Shown here: piece after piece, positions 1 through 11,338 of the stretch | Layout: every line of letters starts with the position of its first letter | How positions within the stretch are numbered: position 1 is the first letter of the stretch | NCBI RefSeq assembly: GCF_000340215.1 | Contig: NW_006921536.1 | Coordinates: 2,705,016 to 2,769,015, forward strand | Length of the DNA: 64,000 bases | DNA from: Pseudocercospora fijiensis CIRAD86 | Lineage: Eukaryota; Ascomycota; Dothideomycetes; Mycosphaerellales; Mycosphaerellaceae | Reading direction: 5' to 3' | Made by a program: the position numbers and the translations under genes | The notes under the pieces: generated by a model | Seen by the model: only the letters and a program-made list of their open reading frames with translations | What the model was told of the DNA's origin: nothing | Databases searched by the model: none

Positions 1-76
1 AGCGATATCTAAGCTAAGATCTGCACTACCGACTATAAAGGAGCGAGCGATATCTAAGCTAAGATCTGCACTACCG
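1..76. repeat. Direct repeat, 31-base unit, two copies
   Basis: Two identical 31-base copies starting agcgatatct lie at 1-31 and 46-76, separated by 14 bases. The unit contains no gene signal. It may belong to the 5' part of the Helitron that fills the left end of the window, but the left boundary of that element is not visible. Confidence 0.85.
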
Positions 77-600
77 CCTCCCTACTATATCGCAATTTAC
101 TAAATAGCCTATATATTATTAACCCCCGATTAACTATTCGGCATACCGTTTAGGTAGACCTCGCGCAATACTAACCTAGGTAGGCATATTGTGTCTACGT
201 AACCGTTAAACTATAAACCCCGATAGATGCCTAAATTGTAATTATATATAATGTCGATTACGGCTTGCTTAGAGAACGGCTATATAGTCGAGCCGCGGAT
301 TTCCTCTTACGTCTCGTCTAACAGTTCTCCTACGGCTAGGGTATCGGGGCGATAGCGATACTAAGGCCGTCCGGAGTAGCTATAGTTACAAACTCTAAGC
401 GGCCCGTATCGCCTATAATTAAAGTATTAATAGTATTAGTTATTAAACTACGCCCGATCTACTCTTATATAGAAGGCGCTACGCGTCTAGGGAGGTCGTA
501 CCTAGTTTAGTAGGGCTATAATCTAGTTAAAGACGTCTCCTAGCGTCGGCGCGTTCGCTACGTCGATATCGATATCTTAGCCGATCGTACTACAGTAGCG
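77..600. other. RIP-mutated sequence without an assignable gene
   Basis: CpA-depleted, TA-rich sequence. I could not follow a reading frame with only RIP-type stops over a useful length here. It is probably the 5' part of the Helitron or of what the Helitron carries. Confidence 0.5.
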
Positions 601-1300
601 ATACAATTCGCCTTCGTATAGGAAAGGGGAGTACTAGTAGAATAGCAAGCTAAGTGTAATGCGACGCGTACTACTAGAGACGGCCGCCGGCTATAGGCGC
701 TACGATTATACGCTATCGGTATTATTTACCTATTTCGGGAGATATAGAAAGTAGTTGCTACTCCTCTAAGCGTAGATAACGTTTAATATATAGAACTTAA
801 CGTCGTAAGGGAGCACGTTATTCTATCGGATCCGTAATTATAGACAAGGATTCTCTATAGGTAGGGAGGCTAGTTCTTTTAGATTTAGTCCGACGCGATA
901 GAGGAACTATAGTAGCGGCGCGAAGTAGGTATCGTACCGCGTCGGGATATACTATTTTAGATCTAGGAGGAGGTTATTAATTTTAATACAGCCTTATACG
1001 ACGATACGGAAGAGGTAATAGACGCGTTAGATAGCTACTAGTTTAGTCGGAAGGCGACGGAATAAGTCTTTTATACCGCGAGGATCGATATACTTAAATT
1101 CGTCGACTTCGGTCGGAGAGCAGAGTACGGCTAGTTCCTATAGAATAAGGGCAACGAGCTTATAGGTAGTAAAGACGCGGTAGACCGTAGAGTCTAGGTA
1201 TAACGCTAAAGGCGGTAAGGGAAAAATAGTTTCTATTTATATAGCGTAGAAGTAGTCGAGGTGCTTAGAAAACTAGAAGAGGTATAGATTACTTAGACCT
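600..1300 (+). pseudogene. Unidentified degraded reading frame upstream of Helitron Rep/helicase
   Basis: One frame can be read for about 230 codons with interruptions only at TAG/TAA positions explainable as CAG, CAA or TGG before RIP. The readable product is rich in charged residues, with stretches such as LREIQKVV-like and VLRKLEEVQ-like helices. No family is recognised. It lies upstream of the Rep/helicase frame and may be a second Helitron gene or captured sequence. The start and end are approximate. Confidence 0.4.
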
Positions 1301-1730
1301 AGAAAACTAGGCTAGCGTACTTTGTCTCTTATTGCCGCCCTAAGCTAACTTTCGTATATTTGCTTTTTTCTAACATTCCCTACCTTAGCTATTTGTACCT
1401 TGTCTCTTAGTCTTACTATAGCTAGATATATCGTAATTAAATAGATATACCCTACGTAAAATATATAGCGTTATAGTGTTTTTGTAATATATCGCAAAAT
1501 GTAGATTACGAATAGACCTATCGGGTCGGTTAGCGAAACTTTACCTATATTAATTAGCTATAGTAGAAATGTCTAGTAACTATAGAGTTACAAATGTTAG
1601 GCGATATCGGCTACTACAATTCCGTAAGCCGTAGAGGAGCTATATTAAAGAGCCTAATATCGGCTACTACGGTCGTATATATCGAATATCCTAACATCCC
1701 TTAGATTACTTTCTATCTAATTATAGCACC
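1301..1730. other. Spacer between degraded Helitron frames
   Basis: TA-rich, RIP-mutated. No continuous frame, RNA gene or repeat could be supported. Confidence 0.4.
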
Positions 1731-4700
1731 TAAACTCCGAACTCCTACGCGTAAGCGTGCTTTGCTAACGCCTCCGACGATAGTCGTAAGGTAGAGCAAG
1801 CGTTCGAAGCGTAATACGCGGTCCTCTACCTCCCCTTCTCTATCGTTACTTACGTATATATAGTATAGCGAAAGGTAGGAAGTTAAAGCATTTAGCGGTC
1901 CCGTTAGCTATAACTAGACGCCTCTCTACCGTACTTACGCGCCTAAAACGGCTTCTACGCTCGATTAGGCGCTACGGAAGCGGAATATACTATCTACTAT
2001 AGCGGCGGTCTAGGTCGTATAGCCGTCTACCGCGTCGTATATATTAGCGTCGCCCGTAGTAGATAACGCTCCTCCCGAAGATAATACTATAAGCGATAAC
2101 AGCTCGACTCTTTCGACGTCGACCCTCGGCGCTACTCTAATATATAACGAACCTAGCGTAACCGCCGAGATCGCGGCGCGGCTAGATAGGAGCAATAAGG
2201 TCTATACCGATACGTTAGATAAGGAATAGGGAGATTTCGATATATTCGATCCTAACGACTTACTAGGATTCTATCTAGTAGACGATCTCTCTCTTTCTTT
2301 AGTAGAGTCGATACGCGGTACTATTAAAATTAACCGTATCCCTATCGGCTAAGAGACGTACGTAGACGCGGATACCGCGAGAGATATAGACGCCGCGCGA
2401 GAAGGAGTACCTAGTAAGTCTTTCGGGGTATACTAGTTATAGCTAGGTCTCGCGTTTACCGTCTCTCTACTCCTAGAAAATCTAGCTAAGTATAGGGAAC
2501 TAGTAGACGCTATATAGGAAGCTGCTACAACGCTAGCTAGATATATCTACGGCTCGAACTATACGTAGAAGGAGAGGAGAGCTAGGAAGCGAGTAGTCGG
2601 TAGGCGGCTATAGCTAGAGCCGAAGAGGAACTTACCTAAAGCCTACGTACGCTAGCTAAAGTCGCTTAAAGTCTATTCTATTAGGGAGATAATTTATATC
2701 TATTCGAAGTATAACGCTAATTATTTTATCGACGAGCGTATATACCTAAGTAGTAAAGCAGCCCCGAAATTCAATTTATACTACTCGAATAGTAGTATTA
2801 CGCCTTTCGATAGCCCGATCCCTTCTAATAAAATAGAGCAGTTACTAACGGGGACAGACGTTGCCGCCCGCGAATTCTAGAAGAATATACGTAGGTATAA
2901 CAGTACGATAGCTTTTACGTCGTTTGTAGCAGATACTAGCTCCCGCGTCGGTTCTAGCGTTTAGCTAGTAATAGTATATAGCGAAGCGTACTATTTAGGT
3001 AGCAATTTTTTCGGTAAAGACAGCGTCCCTCGCTATACGCAGCTATACTTCTACGACTAAGATTATACTGTAGAAACTTACTATAAGTAGCACCCTAAGC
3101 TACGGATAGATACGCTTAGAAAACTTATTTAGGTAATTCGGAGGGAGAATACGTTCTACTAGTAGTTTAAGTCGGTATACGAATTTTTTAAGCAAAGCGA
3201 TAAGGCGTACGAGGTTAAATTTCGAGCAGCGACGATAGATATCGTATATAACGGGAAAACGTAGACGCGCGCGTTCTACCGTTCTACGTCGACGGAGGTA
3301 GCTACGCTATACCTAGACGGGGATATAGCGAGTATCGAGTAGGCGGCCGGCTTCGAGTTAGCCTAGCGGTTAATATATAAAAGGTTAGAGGATAAGGCGC
3401 GTAATTTTACTATCGCGTCTTAGGGCGAGGATAGTAGTAAGGGCAGGTTATAGCGCGTAAATCGGTTCTATCCTACCTACTTCCTACTCTACTATATTTT
3501 GCTCTAGGCGAAAGATACGCCCGGTTACTTCTAGGAGTTAGGGCGTAGAGTTAGATATAGTAAAAGCATAACGCTACGTAATTACTAGAAGTTTATACTA
3601 TATACGCGTCTAGCGGTATTCCCGACTATTTTCTATAGGCAGCGGCTCTTCTAGTAGCTAGCGGTCGACGCTTAGGCTACTATCGACCTAAACATAATCC
3701 TATAGTATCGCAAGAACTAAGCGACTATTTGCGCCGCCTTATATAATTAGGTATAAGACTTCTTCCTAACGCAAAACGCTAGCGATATTAGTCGGCGGAT
3801 AGCGGGTAAGGTTATAGATAGGCTTAATAAGAGGCGCGAGCCCGTAGGCGGGCGGCGTACGAATCCTAAGTCTAGGTAACTAGCGGAGGGCCTAGAAAGT
3901 CTTAGGTTCCCTTAGGTAATCCTACTATCGTTATTTGTAAATAGAGATTAGTAGATATATAATTAGTATAAAGATTCGATAGCGCTAGTAGAGTACTTTA
4001 GGGTGCTAATATACTTTATTACTATAATAGCGAATCCGGACTAGCTAGAGGTATAGAGTTGTCTATTTACGAACTAGAGGGCATCCGATCGACTAGATAT
4101 TATAGCGCGTATTTTCGCCCGTAAGGCGGCGTAGCTTCTTAATAATCTGTCCGAAGGCAATATAATAGGGAAGTATATCGCGCGCTACTAGAGGGTAGAG
4201 TACTAGAAGCGCGGGTTGCCCTATATATATATACTAATTTAGATAGATAAGGATATCGTAGGCGAGCCGGCCGCCTATATCGATAATTTTATTCTCGCCG
4301 AACTACTAGGCGAGGATATCGACTCGGATAGTTCGCTTAGGGAGTTAGTTAAAAAGTGTATAACCTACGGGCCCTACTATAGGCAGGAGTACGACTAGGG
4401 ACGAGGAGCTATATAGTATAAGAAGGGGTTCCCGCGTAGCTTTAGCGACTATACTACCCTACCTCTAGACAGCTTCGCTAAGTACCGGTATCGCGATAAT
4501 AAGAAGTGCTTTAAGAAACGTATAGGGAAGAAGTCGTATATATTCGATAACTAATAGATCGTTCCCTATAATCTATACCTACTAAAGCGCTTCGGGTACT
4601 ATATTAACGTCGAATAGGTACGCTCGGTAGCGATCGTAAAGTATATTTATAAGTATATCTTTAAAGCGGTCGAGCGCGTATTAATATATATTAAGTATCT

Positions 4701-7390
4701 AAACGACGAAATTAAGGCATACCTTAATATACGCTATATTAGTCCTAGTTAAGCGGTATACCGGATCTTCTCTTATAAGGAAGCGAATACGTTTCCCGCC
4801 GTCGTACGACTTAATATATATTTGCTTAGCGAGGATCTAATATATTTCGATATAGACGAAGAACTAGACGAGATATACGATAGAGCGCGACGTCTACGGC
4901 GCTCGAAGTTAACGGCCTTCTTCGATTTATACTCCGATCCTAAATTCTATAAGTAGACGACGGATCTGCTATACGTCGCCGTCCCGCGATCGTTTATATA
5001 GGATCTAAAGGCGTACGCTTAGAAGCCGAGGAAGAAATAGCAGTCGATTAGCCGCCTACTTACGCTATCGCGAGCGTAGGATAAACTACTATATTTACTA
5101 AAGCTCTTATAGGTAACGCGCGGCCCGCGATCGTACGAGTATCTTCGTACCTATAATAGTATCGTATACGAGACTTTCTAGCAAGCGGCCGAGGCGTTAG
5201 GTAAGATACAACCTAAAGACTACTAGGACGTCGCGTTTAAGAAAGCCGCGTATACTAGGACGGCGTCGATGCTCTATTAGATATTTATAGTCCTTATTAC
5301 GTAGAACTAGCTAAGTAGTAATAAGCAGTTAAGGTTTTAGGAGCGTTATTAGGATAAGTTTTATAGCGACGTTTACTTAACGCTCCGTCGCTAGGGAGAG
5401 TTCGTAGCGGACAAGGATCGCTAGGAGAAAATCCGTAGCTTCGGGCTCTAGACGATTATCGACTAGCTAAGGCGCGCTAGAGTAAACCCGTAGGAACTTA
5501 CTTTACCGATACTAGACGAATATTAGGAAGCGAAGTTTAGAGTTAATACGGCGAAGCGGCGCGAGTTAGACTACAACCGATTAGACTAGTTCGACCTATA
5601 TACGTCTATATTAGAGGCTTTAAATCCTAGTTAGCGAAGGGCATTTGTCGAGATTTAGGCTAGTATCGAGTAGAAGGTAGAGCGGTCGTTATCCTTCGCT
5701 TCTTAAATAGGTTTAGCGGCACTAGGAAGACGTTTATATATAAGACCTTAGCTACGGCGTTTTGCGCGGAAGGGAAGATTATACTTTATATAGCTTCTAC
5801 CGGGATTGCAGCCCTACTACTACTAGGCGGTACGACGGCGTACTATCGCTTTAAAATCCCTATTAATAGTACCGAAAATTTATAGTCGATACTAAAGAAA
5901 GATACCTTCGAAGCAGATATAATTAAAGACGCTATATTAATTATCTAGGACAAGGCGCTATCGTAGCGGCGCTTCGACTTTATAGTCGTCTACTACCTCC
6001 TATACGATCTTAGAGGGATGCTTAGGGAGAAAACGCCGCCGTAGTTCGGTAGTATCCTAGTTGTATTTAGTAGAGATTTCGCGTAGTATTTGCCCTTCGA
6101 TATAACTTCTAAGAGCGACGAGGTCGCGGCGGTAGCGGCGGCTATGTAGCTATATATTACCGCCGCGCTATTCTAGACGGACGTTAGGGTACTATAGTTA
6201 ACGAAAAACATATAACTACGAGCGGAGTCCGAAGCGTCGGTAGCGATAAAGTACTCGCGATAGCTCCTCTACCTAGCGTATAATCCGCTATACGCTAATT
6301 GCCCGATACGCCTACCTCTATACTTAAAGAGGGTTCTAAACATTAACTAGCTAGTAAAGGCCGTCTACCCTTAGGAATTAATAAAGGCTTCGTATATCGA
6401 TCGAACTACGCTACGTAGGCGCGTACTCCTTACCGTACGTAACGACGTAGCGGATTAGATTAACGACTTCTATAACGGTATGTTTAGAAGCGGAGAGGCG
6501 CGTAAGTATTACTCTAAAGACTACGTCGATTAGGCGGCGTCTAAAGCGCTCGAATAGTCGGGAGTCGAGGAGAGTATATCTACTATAATATCCCTACTCC
6601 GGCTGCCTAGTCTACTACCGGCTCTCTTACGCTTAAAAGTCGGAACGCTAGTAACTATTATAAGAAACCTAATCCTATATAAGGGTATCTATAACAGAAC
6701 GCGTATAGTAGTAACGTCGCTCTACGACTATAATATCGCGGTATATAAGCTTAACGACAAGCATAACGACGCCGAGTACCTTATCCTATATATTAAATTA
6801 ATCGAGAGTAGAAGGTATCTATAGGCGATCTCTAGGCGCTAATTTCTATTAAAGGTATGCTACGCGATAACGATTAATAAAGCGTAGGGTTAAACCCTCG
6901 ATAATATTAGTATAGACCTTCGGGCGTTACCCTTCTTGTACGGACAGCTATATATAGCGATATCGCGCGTAACAGATATTCGAAACCTATTCGTACTAGT
7001 AGATAAGGAGCAGTACCGTTCGATAGACCCGTAGTATAAAGGCAGTCGTTACGTAGCGGCGTAAGTATACGGACCTATCGGAAAGAATAATAGAGGCGAA
7101 GACGTATACGGCGACGACTACTAGTTTAGGATTCCGGATCTAGTACTAACTAATCGCCTCTTCTACGAGACGTATAACGTCCGTTAGCCCGGTATTAGTA
7201 TCGCGGTTCCGGCGGAGTTAGCGGTAATCGTAAATCGCATTCTAGACGAAGAGCGAATTTTTACTAGCCTTAGTTTATAAGAGAGCGGTATTAATCCGCT
7301 ACTCGAAGTTGTATAGTACAGGTAAGGATATATCGGCGAAGATACGGATAGCGTAGATAGTAGCGATACGTCTAAGGATATAAGTTAAAG
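1730..7390 (+). pseudogene. Helitron Rep-PIF1 helicase (RepHel), multiply interrupted by RIP
   Basis: Helitron transposase fuses a rolling-circle (HUH) Rep nuclease to a PIF1-type helicase. A basic, Pro-rich N-terminal frame can be read near 1730-2130. From about 2212 another frame carries the Helitron-like N domain; the part resembling RLFQQxxVDAxAxID is near 3645. The Rep HxH motif at about 4215-4235 is read as GLPYIYIL, that is, both His codons have become Tyr codons. The region ending in AYLNxRYISPSQAVYRIF is at about 4710-4770. The helicase part starts near 5712 in another frame, with Walker A GTRKT (GTGKT expected), then TGIAALLL and, near 6950, QLYxAISRVT (motif VI). The change of frame near 5705 is not explained by C-to-T change, so an indel or intron is likely. 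The catalytic His losses and dozens of stops make it non-functional. Confidence 0.85.
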
Positions 7391-7509
7391 ACTATTACTA
7401 TAAAATATATAGGTAGTCTTAGAAAATAGAATAGTTAATCGTACGTAATTATATAGGGAGGAGATTGCTTACTTACTCGTAGTATAAATTACCTTTTACT
7501 ACCGACGTT

Positions 7510-8080
7510 AGATTTCTACCTTCGCTCCTCCTTCTTCTTCGTACTCTACGTACTATATCTGAATCCTACTCCGCGGCGTCGCTACTATCTTTAATCGACG
7601 GCGTAGACTATCCTAGAAATCCTAGGATTCTACCTAGCTTACGATTTACGCTAATCGAGGGTTACGATTACTCGAAAGCGTTCGCCTAAGCTGTTTTAAA
7701 CGCGTACGAAAGTAGCGAGATCTAGGGTTTATAAGACGTATATAGCGCGTACGCTCGGCGAGTGCTCGCGGGAGAAGGGCGAGATATAATATTTCGGACT
7801 AAATATATTACGTCGCTTAGAGGAAACACTTAGAACGGCGCCGATATTCGAGTATAAAGGGGCGCTTTTATCTATATTCTTAGGATAAACGCAGACTAGT
7901 ATACTATCGCCGGCTATATATAGCAGACGGATTGCAACTACTATATATATAGCGGGCATTTCGTAGGCTATAGATATAGCTATACTATTACGAAGAACGG
8001 GAACTATACAAATTGCGTAGCGTTATACAAACCGAAGCGATACTCGTACTACTAGGCGCAATCTAGAGAAAGTAAGCCTA
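7510..8080 (+). pseudogene. Unidentified degraded frame downstream of Helitron helicase
   Basis: About 190 codons can be read with RIP-type stops only. The C-terminal half is rich in Gly, Asn, Tyr/His and has two Cys (ITSLRGNT, NADxYTIAG, then GxFVGYxYSYTITKNGNYTNC). Many Tyr may have been His. I do not recognise the family. It lies inside the Helitron, so it may be a captured host gene fragment or an accessory Helitron gene. Confidence 0.45.
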
Positions 8081-8214
8081 CGGTAGACTATTCTAACTTA
8101 TAGTTGCTATACTAATATATATAGGATCTCCGATACGTAGGAAACGGCAGAGATCGGATAGCGAGGAGCGTAAGGGGATAGTAGGGCAGTAGTAAGGAAA
8201 TAATTCTATTATTC

Positions 8215-8910
8215 TTAACCCGAAATGCCCTATTCCTATCGAAAATAAGCTCCCTACGCTTAGTCTATTCGTATAGGATATTATTCCCGCGTCTTAAGAC
8301 GGCTACAATTCTAAAGAACTCTTTAGATCTATTTAGAAACAGCTTATCGACCTTTACGACTATATCCTCGATATAGAAATCTATTAGGCGTGCTAGTATA
8401 CGGGACTGCTACTCGAAGAGGCGCGTAATAGGAGGCGTAAGACTACGGCGACCGTACTATTAAGGATCTTAGCGGTCGAGAATTTCGACGTATAGGACGA
8501 CTAAGATCGAAAGGTCGTATAAACACTATATAAAGATCTTAACCGTATACTCTATAAGCGGAATACTAATAGCATATACCGAACTATTAGCGCTAATAAA
8601 GCGTTAAACGGTCGGTAGAGAGCCTATAAAGAACTATAGAGCTATAACGGAGGAGTGCGATAAGCGCGTAGGTAGGAATAAACTTCTCTATTCGGGAGGA
8701 GGGCGATAAACGACTCTAGAGCGCGATTTCGAAAGGCTTAGACGGCGTCGTAAACAAGGTAAGTCGTAGTATAGAATATCTCTAAAGAGGGGTTGCGAAA
8801 ACAACGATAGGCTTATAGAGTAGTAGTAGGAGGGCGAAGAGATTCTTATAAGGGTAGTAGAGTAAGTACGTAGAAGGAGAGAGATAGCAAAGTTAAGAAG
8901 ACTTAAATTT
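8215..8910 (+). pseudogene. Unidentified degraded frame within Helitron, basic C-terminus
   Basis: One frame can be read for about 230 codons with RIP-type stops only and ends at a TAA near 8908. The readable product begins with acidic/hydrophobic helices (LFRSIQKQLIDLYDYILDIE-like) and ends in a basic, Arg/Gln-rich tail. No family is recognised. It sits in a different frame from the preceding one, with about 130 bases between them. Confidence 0.45.
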
Positions 8911-9013
8911 TTATATACATTTCTTAGGCTAGCTCGACGCTACCTACTCTATTTTAGCTCTCTAGTCGCTACCTTAGATACTTAGTAGATAGCGATAATA
9001 GCTACTTCTAGTA

Positions 9014-9960
9014 TATATATCGCGGATTAGCGACGAGGTCGGCATTAATAAAAGAGTAGCAGAGGACGCGTTACTAATAGTCCTCGATCTACGCGAGATT
9101 AAGATATAGTATATCGTAGGCGCGTAGCTATTCGGCGATAATAAGCTGCCGACGAGTCTATTAGTTAGCTAGACCGTAGCCGGGAGTATAGATACTAGTA
9201 CCTAAGAGGCTAGTCGAGTATAGAGGCAACTAACGGAGAGAGTCGGTAAAGAAGTCGTAGAAGATAATGCCCGTAAAGTCGTATCGAATAGTAGGGTTCT
9301 AGTAGCTAGGCTAGTAGGTAATAAGGTTTAGGATGTTTTAGTATAGGGTACGGACGTTATTATATATAATATCGACTTTATTCGTATTACGCAATTTGCG
9401 TAGTCGAGCCGTAACGTAGAAGTTAACTAGGACTAGTAATAGTTAGCGGACTTTGTTTCTAAAGCGTCGAGCGCTGCTAGATATACCTACCCTAGTTCCA
9501 TAAGCCGGGAACCTATACGAAGGCAATAAACTTAGCGATATAGATAAAACGTAGAAGGCTACGTAAGTACTAGATGCTATTAATAACGTTAATAACGGGA
9601 CCGTTCGCGCTAGAGAAAGTTACATTGTCGGAGCCTAGGGTAATAGGAGATAGGACGTAAGGAGAGCCCGAGCCCTAGCGAGAGCCGCTAGGAGTTCTAA
9701 GGTCGATTATAGCGCCGCGCGAAAGGGAGATGACCGATATATCGACTACGAGAGGTTAGCGCTAAATATACGTTATAGGCGTTATCGCTTACCGTTAATT
9801 AGTAACACGTTCTACTATAGCGTTACTAGTAGGAGTGTTAATTAAGGTAGGTATATAGAGGTAGAGGTAGTGCTACGTAGCGTTATTAAAGGTATAGACG
9901 TAGTAGAAGGTTTAATAGTTATTAGCCGATATTAGTCGAATTTTAAGCAATTAGAGCTTA
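9014..9960 (+). pseudogene. Unidentified degraded frame near Helitron 3' end
   Basis: From about 9014 to 9520 a frame reads as a helical, Val/Ala/Asp-rich protein (VAEDALLIVLDLREIKI, then QLTERVGKEVVEDNARKVV) with RIP-type stops only. A related frame continues with shifts to about 9760. No domain is recognised. Position between helicase and 3' hairpin suggests an accessory or captured gene of the Helitron. Confidence 0.4.
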
Positions 9961-10099
9961 GCGCGCGTAGCGTGACCGGCCTAGCCCGCTATAATAGGAA
10001 ATTCGTACTCGCGTAACTTATACGAAGTAAGGGCCGGCACGCCCGGATTTAATAGTAATAGCTGCGGCGCCTAGAAGTTATAATATTATAAGGCCCGCC

Positions 10100-10130
10100 G
10101 TCCGCGTCTACGACGCGGACTAGGGACTAG
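10100..10130 (+). other. Helitron 3' terminus: hairpin plus CTAG
   Basis: Perfect 9-bp inverted arms, gtccgcgtc at 10100-10108 and gacgcggac at 10112-10120 with a 3-nt loop, are followed by tagggactag ending in CTAG at 10130. A short GC-rich hairpin about 10 nt before a terminal CTRR is the hallmark of Helitron 3' ends. The GC-rich hairpin contains no CpA and so would be spared by RIP. Confidence 0.75.
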
Positions 10131-10400
10131 TCTAATTAAAGGGAAAATATATAAAAAAAAAGTCGTAGGATTCGCCCGATCGGGCGGACGTATAGCTTAC
10201 GTAAGGAACTTTAAAATTCGCGGTCGCAAACTCGCCGTTACTCTTCGCCCGTCGTAGCCCTTCGCCTATCCTTTAGAACGTGCAAAACCCTTCGAAACTC
10301 GCCGTCGCTCTTCGCCCGTCGTCGCCCTTCGTCTACTCTTCGGAATGCGCGAAATTTACTCGAAATCCGCGCGCGTAGCCGCCGTCGAATTGTCGCCGTA
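10131..10400. repeat. Region with two diverged copies of a ~70-bp repeat
   Basis: No gene is visible. A segment containing actcgccgt, ctcttcgcccgtcgt and cccttcg occurs at about 10221-10283 and again at about 10292-10353. The first 130 bases are A-rich. It may be the distal 5' part of the degraded Gypsy element E. Confidence 0.5.
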
Positions 10401-10403
10401 CTG

Positions 10404-10740
10404 TAGTAATAGCTATATATAGTATAGCTATATATAAAACGCTTACTAATCCGATATATATATAGTAATTCTAATTTAGAATATATATAATACTTCTAGT
10501 TACTGCTATAGTAACAGCTATATATAGTATAGTTATATATAAAACGCTTACTAATCCGATATATATATAGTAATTCTAATTTAGAATATATATAATACTT
10601 CTAATTACCGTAGCTACTATTAAGTTATTACTATATATAAAACGCTTACTAATCCGATATATATATAGTAACTCTAATTTAGAATATATATAATACTTCT
10701 AATTAGCGTAACTACTATTAAGATATTACTATACTTACTA
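10404..10740. repeat. Tandem repeat, ~105-bp unit, three copies plus a decayed fourth
   Basis: A unit containing aaaacgcttactaatccgat, then tatatatatagta and a taatttagaatatatataat stretch, recurs with spacing of about 105 and 98 bases. The anchor aaaacgc is at 10436, 10541 and 10639. A fourth partial unit follows. The very TA-rich units contain no coding potential. Confidence 0.85.
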
Positions 10741-10802
10741 TAGCCGGCCTATACTAATTCTAATCTAGAATATTTATAGTACTTTTAAGTTTTATAAGTA
10801 AT

Positions 10803-10950
10803 AGTATTCTTATCTAGAACGCTTATAGCGAGACCTACCTAAAACGCTTATAATAAGTCCTATCCGAAACGCTTATAGCGAGTCCTATCTAAGACGCCTA
10901 TAGTAAATCTTACCTAGAACGCTTATAGCGAGACTTATCCGGAACGCCTT
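10803..10950. repeat. Short tandem repeat, ~27-bp unit, about five copies
   Basis: Repeated aacgcttatagcgag followed by cctacct/cctatcc-like spacers. Copies differ mainly by C/T changes. No gene. Confidence 0.7.
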
Positions 10951-11206
10951 ATTATAGGTTAAGCTCGAATATTTACGTACTAGCTCGTACGTACCTCGGG
11001 ACGGGCTATCCCGAGGCTTAGTACCCGACTTCTAGTACTTAACGCGAGCTTACCCCGCCCTTCTCTTAAATAGCTTATTATACTTTACGATTGTTTCTCC
11101 TACTATATTAGAACTATAATACTAAGTACGACCTTTTTAGTATACTACTCTTCTATCGACGGTATCTCGCGTACCTTACGTAATAGTTATATAGGTCTTC
11201 GCTACT
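10951..11206. other. Spacer before composite Gypsy block, with small palindrome
   Basis: No gene is seen. A short palindrome, cctcggga / tcccgagg, lies at about 10991-11013. The last five bases (ctact, 11202-11206) match the five bases after the outer LTR at 34376 and are taken as target duplication. This stretch may be the 5' region of element E, split off by the insertion. Confidence 0.4.
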
Positions 11207-11338
11207 TGTTACGGCAGCTATAAGCTAGCCTATAAGGCATACCTTCCGTAGGCGTACGAGGTATACATACCTTCCGATAGGGACCTAGAGAGATAGACAA
11301 TATATTAACCTAGCCGACTACCTTGTTCCTTCGTAACA
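11207..11338 (+). repeat. 5' LTR of A
   Basis: Starts TGTTACGG and ends TTCGTAACA, giving TG...CA ends. Its first ~50 bases match the start of the LTR at 12677; the 3' part is diverged from it. The base run attagtagc following it recurs after the LTR at 12843 and may be the primer binding site. Confidence 0.7.

Larger units (their letters stand above)
1..10130 (+). mobile_element. Helitron, RIP-degraded (5' end not seen)
   Basis: The element is defined by a Rep-PIF1 helicase frame (about 2.2-7.4 kb) and a canonical Helitron 3' terminus. That terminus is a 9-bp-arm hairpin (gtccgcgtc / gacgcggac, 10100-10120) followed after 6 nt by CTAG at 10127-10130, with T as the next base, as expected for insertion between A and T. 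Three more degraded frames lie between the helicase and the 3' end, so this would be a large Helitron of at least about 8-10 kb that may carry captured genes. No terminal duplication is expected for this class. The 5' TC end was not identified and may be outside the window. Confidence 0.75.

Noticed and set aside
2010..2195. 61-codon minus-strand ORF
   Set aside because: Short stop-free complement in mutated DNA opposite the Helitron N-terminal region, no protein features.
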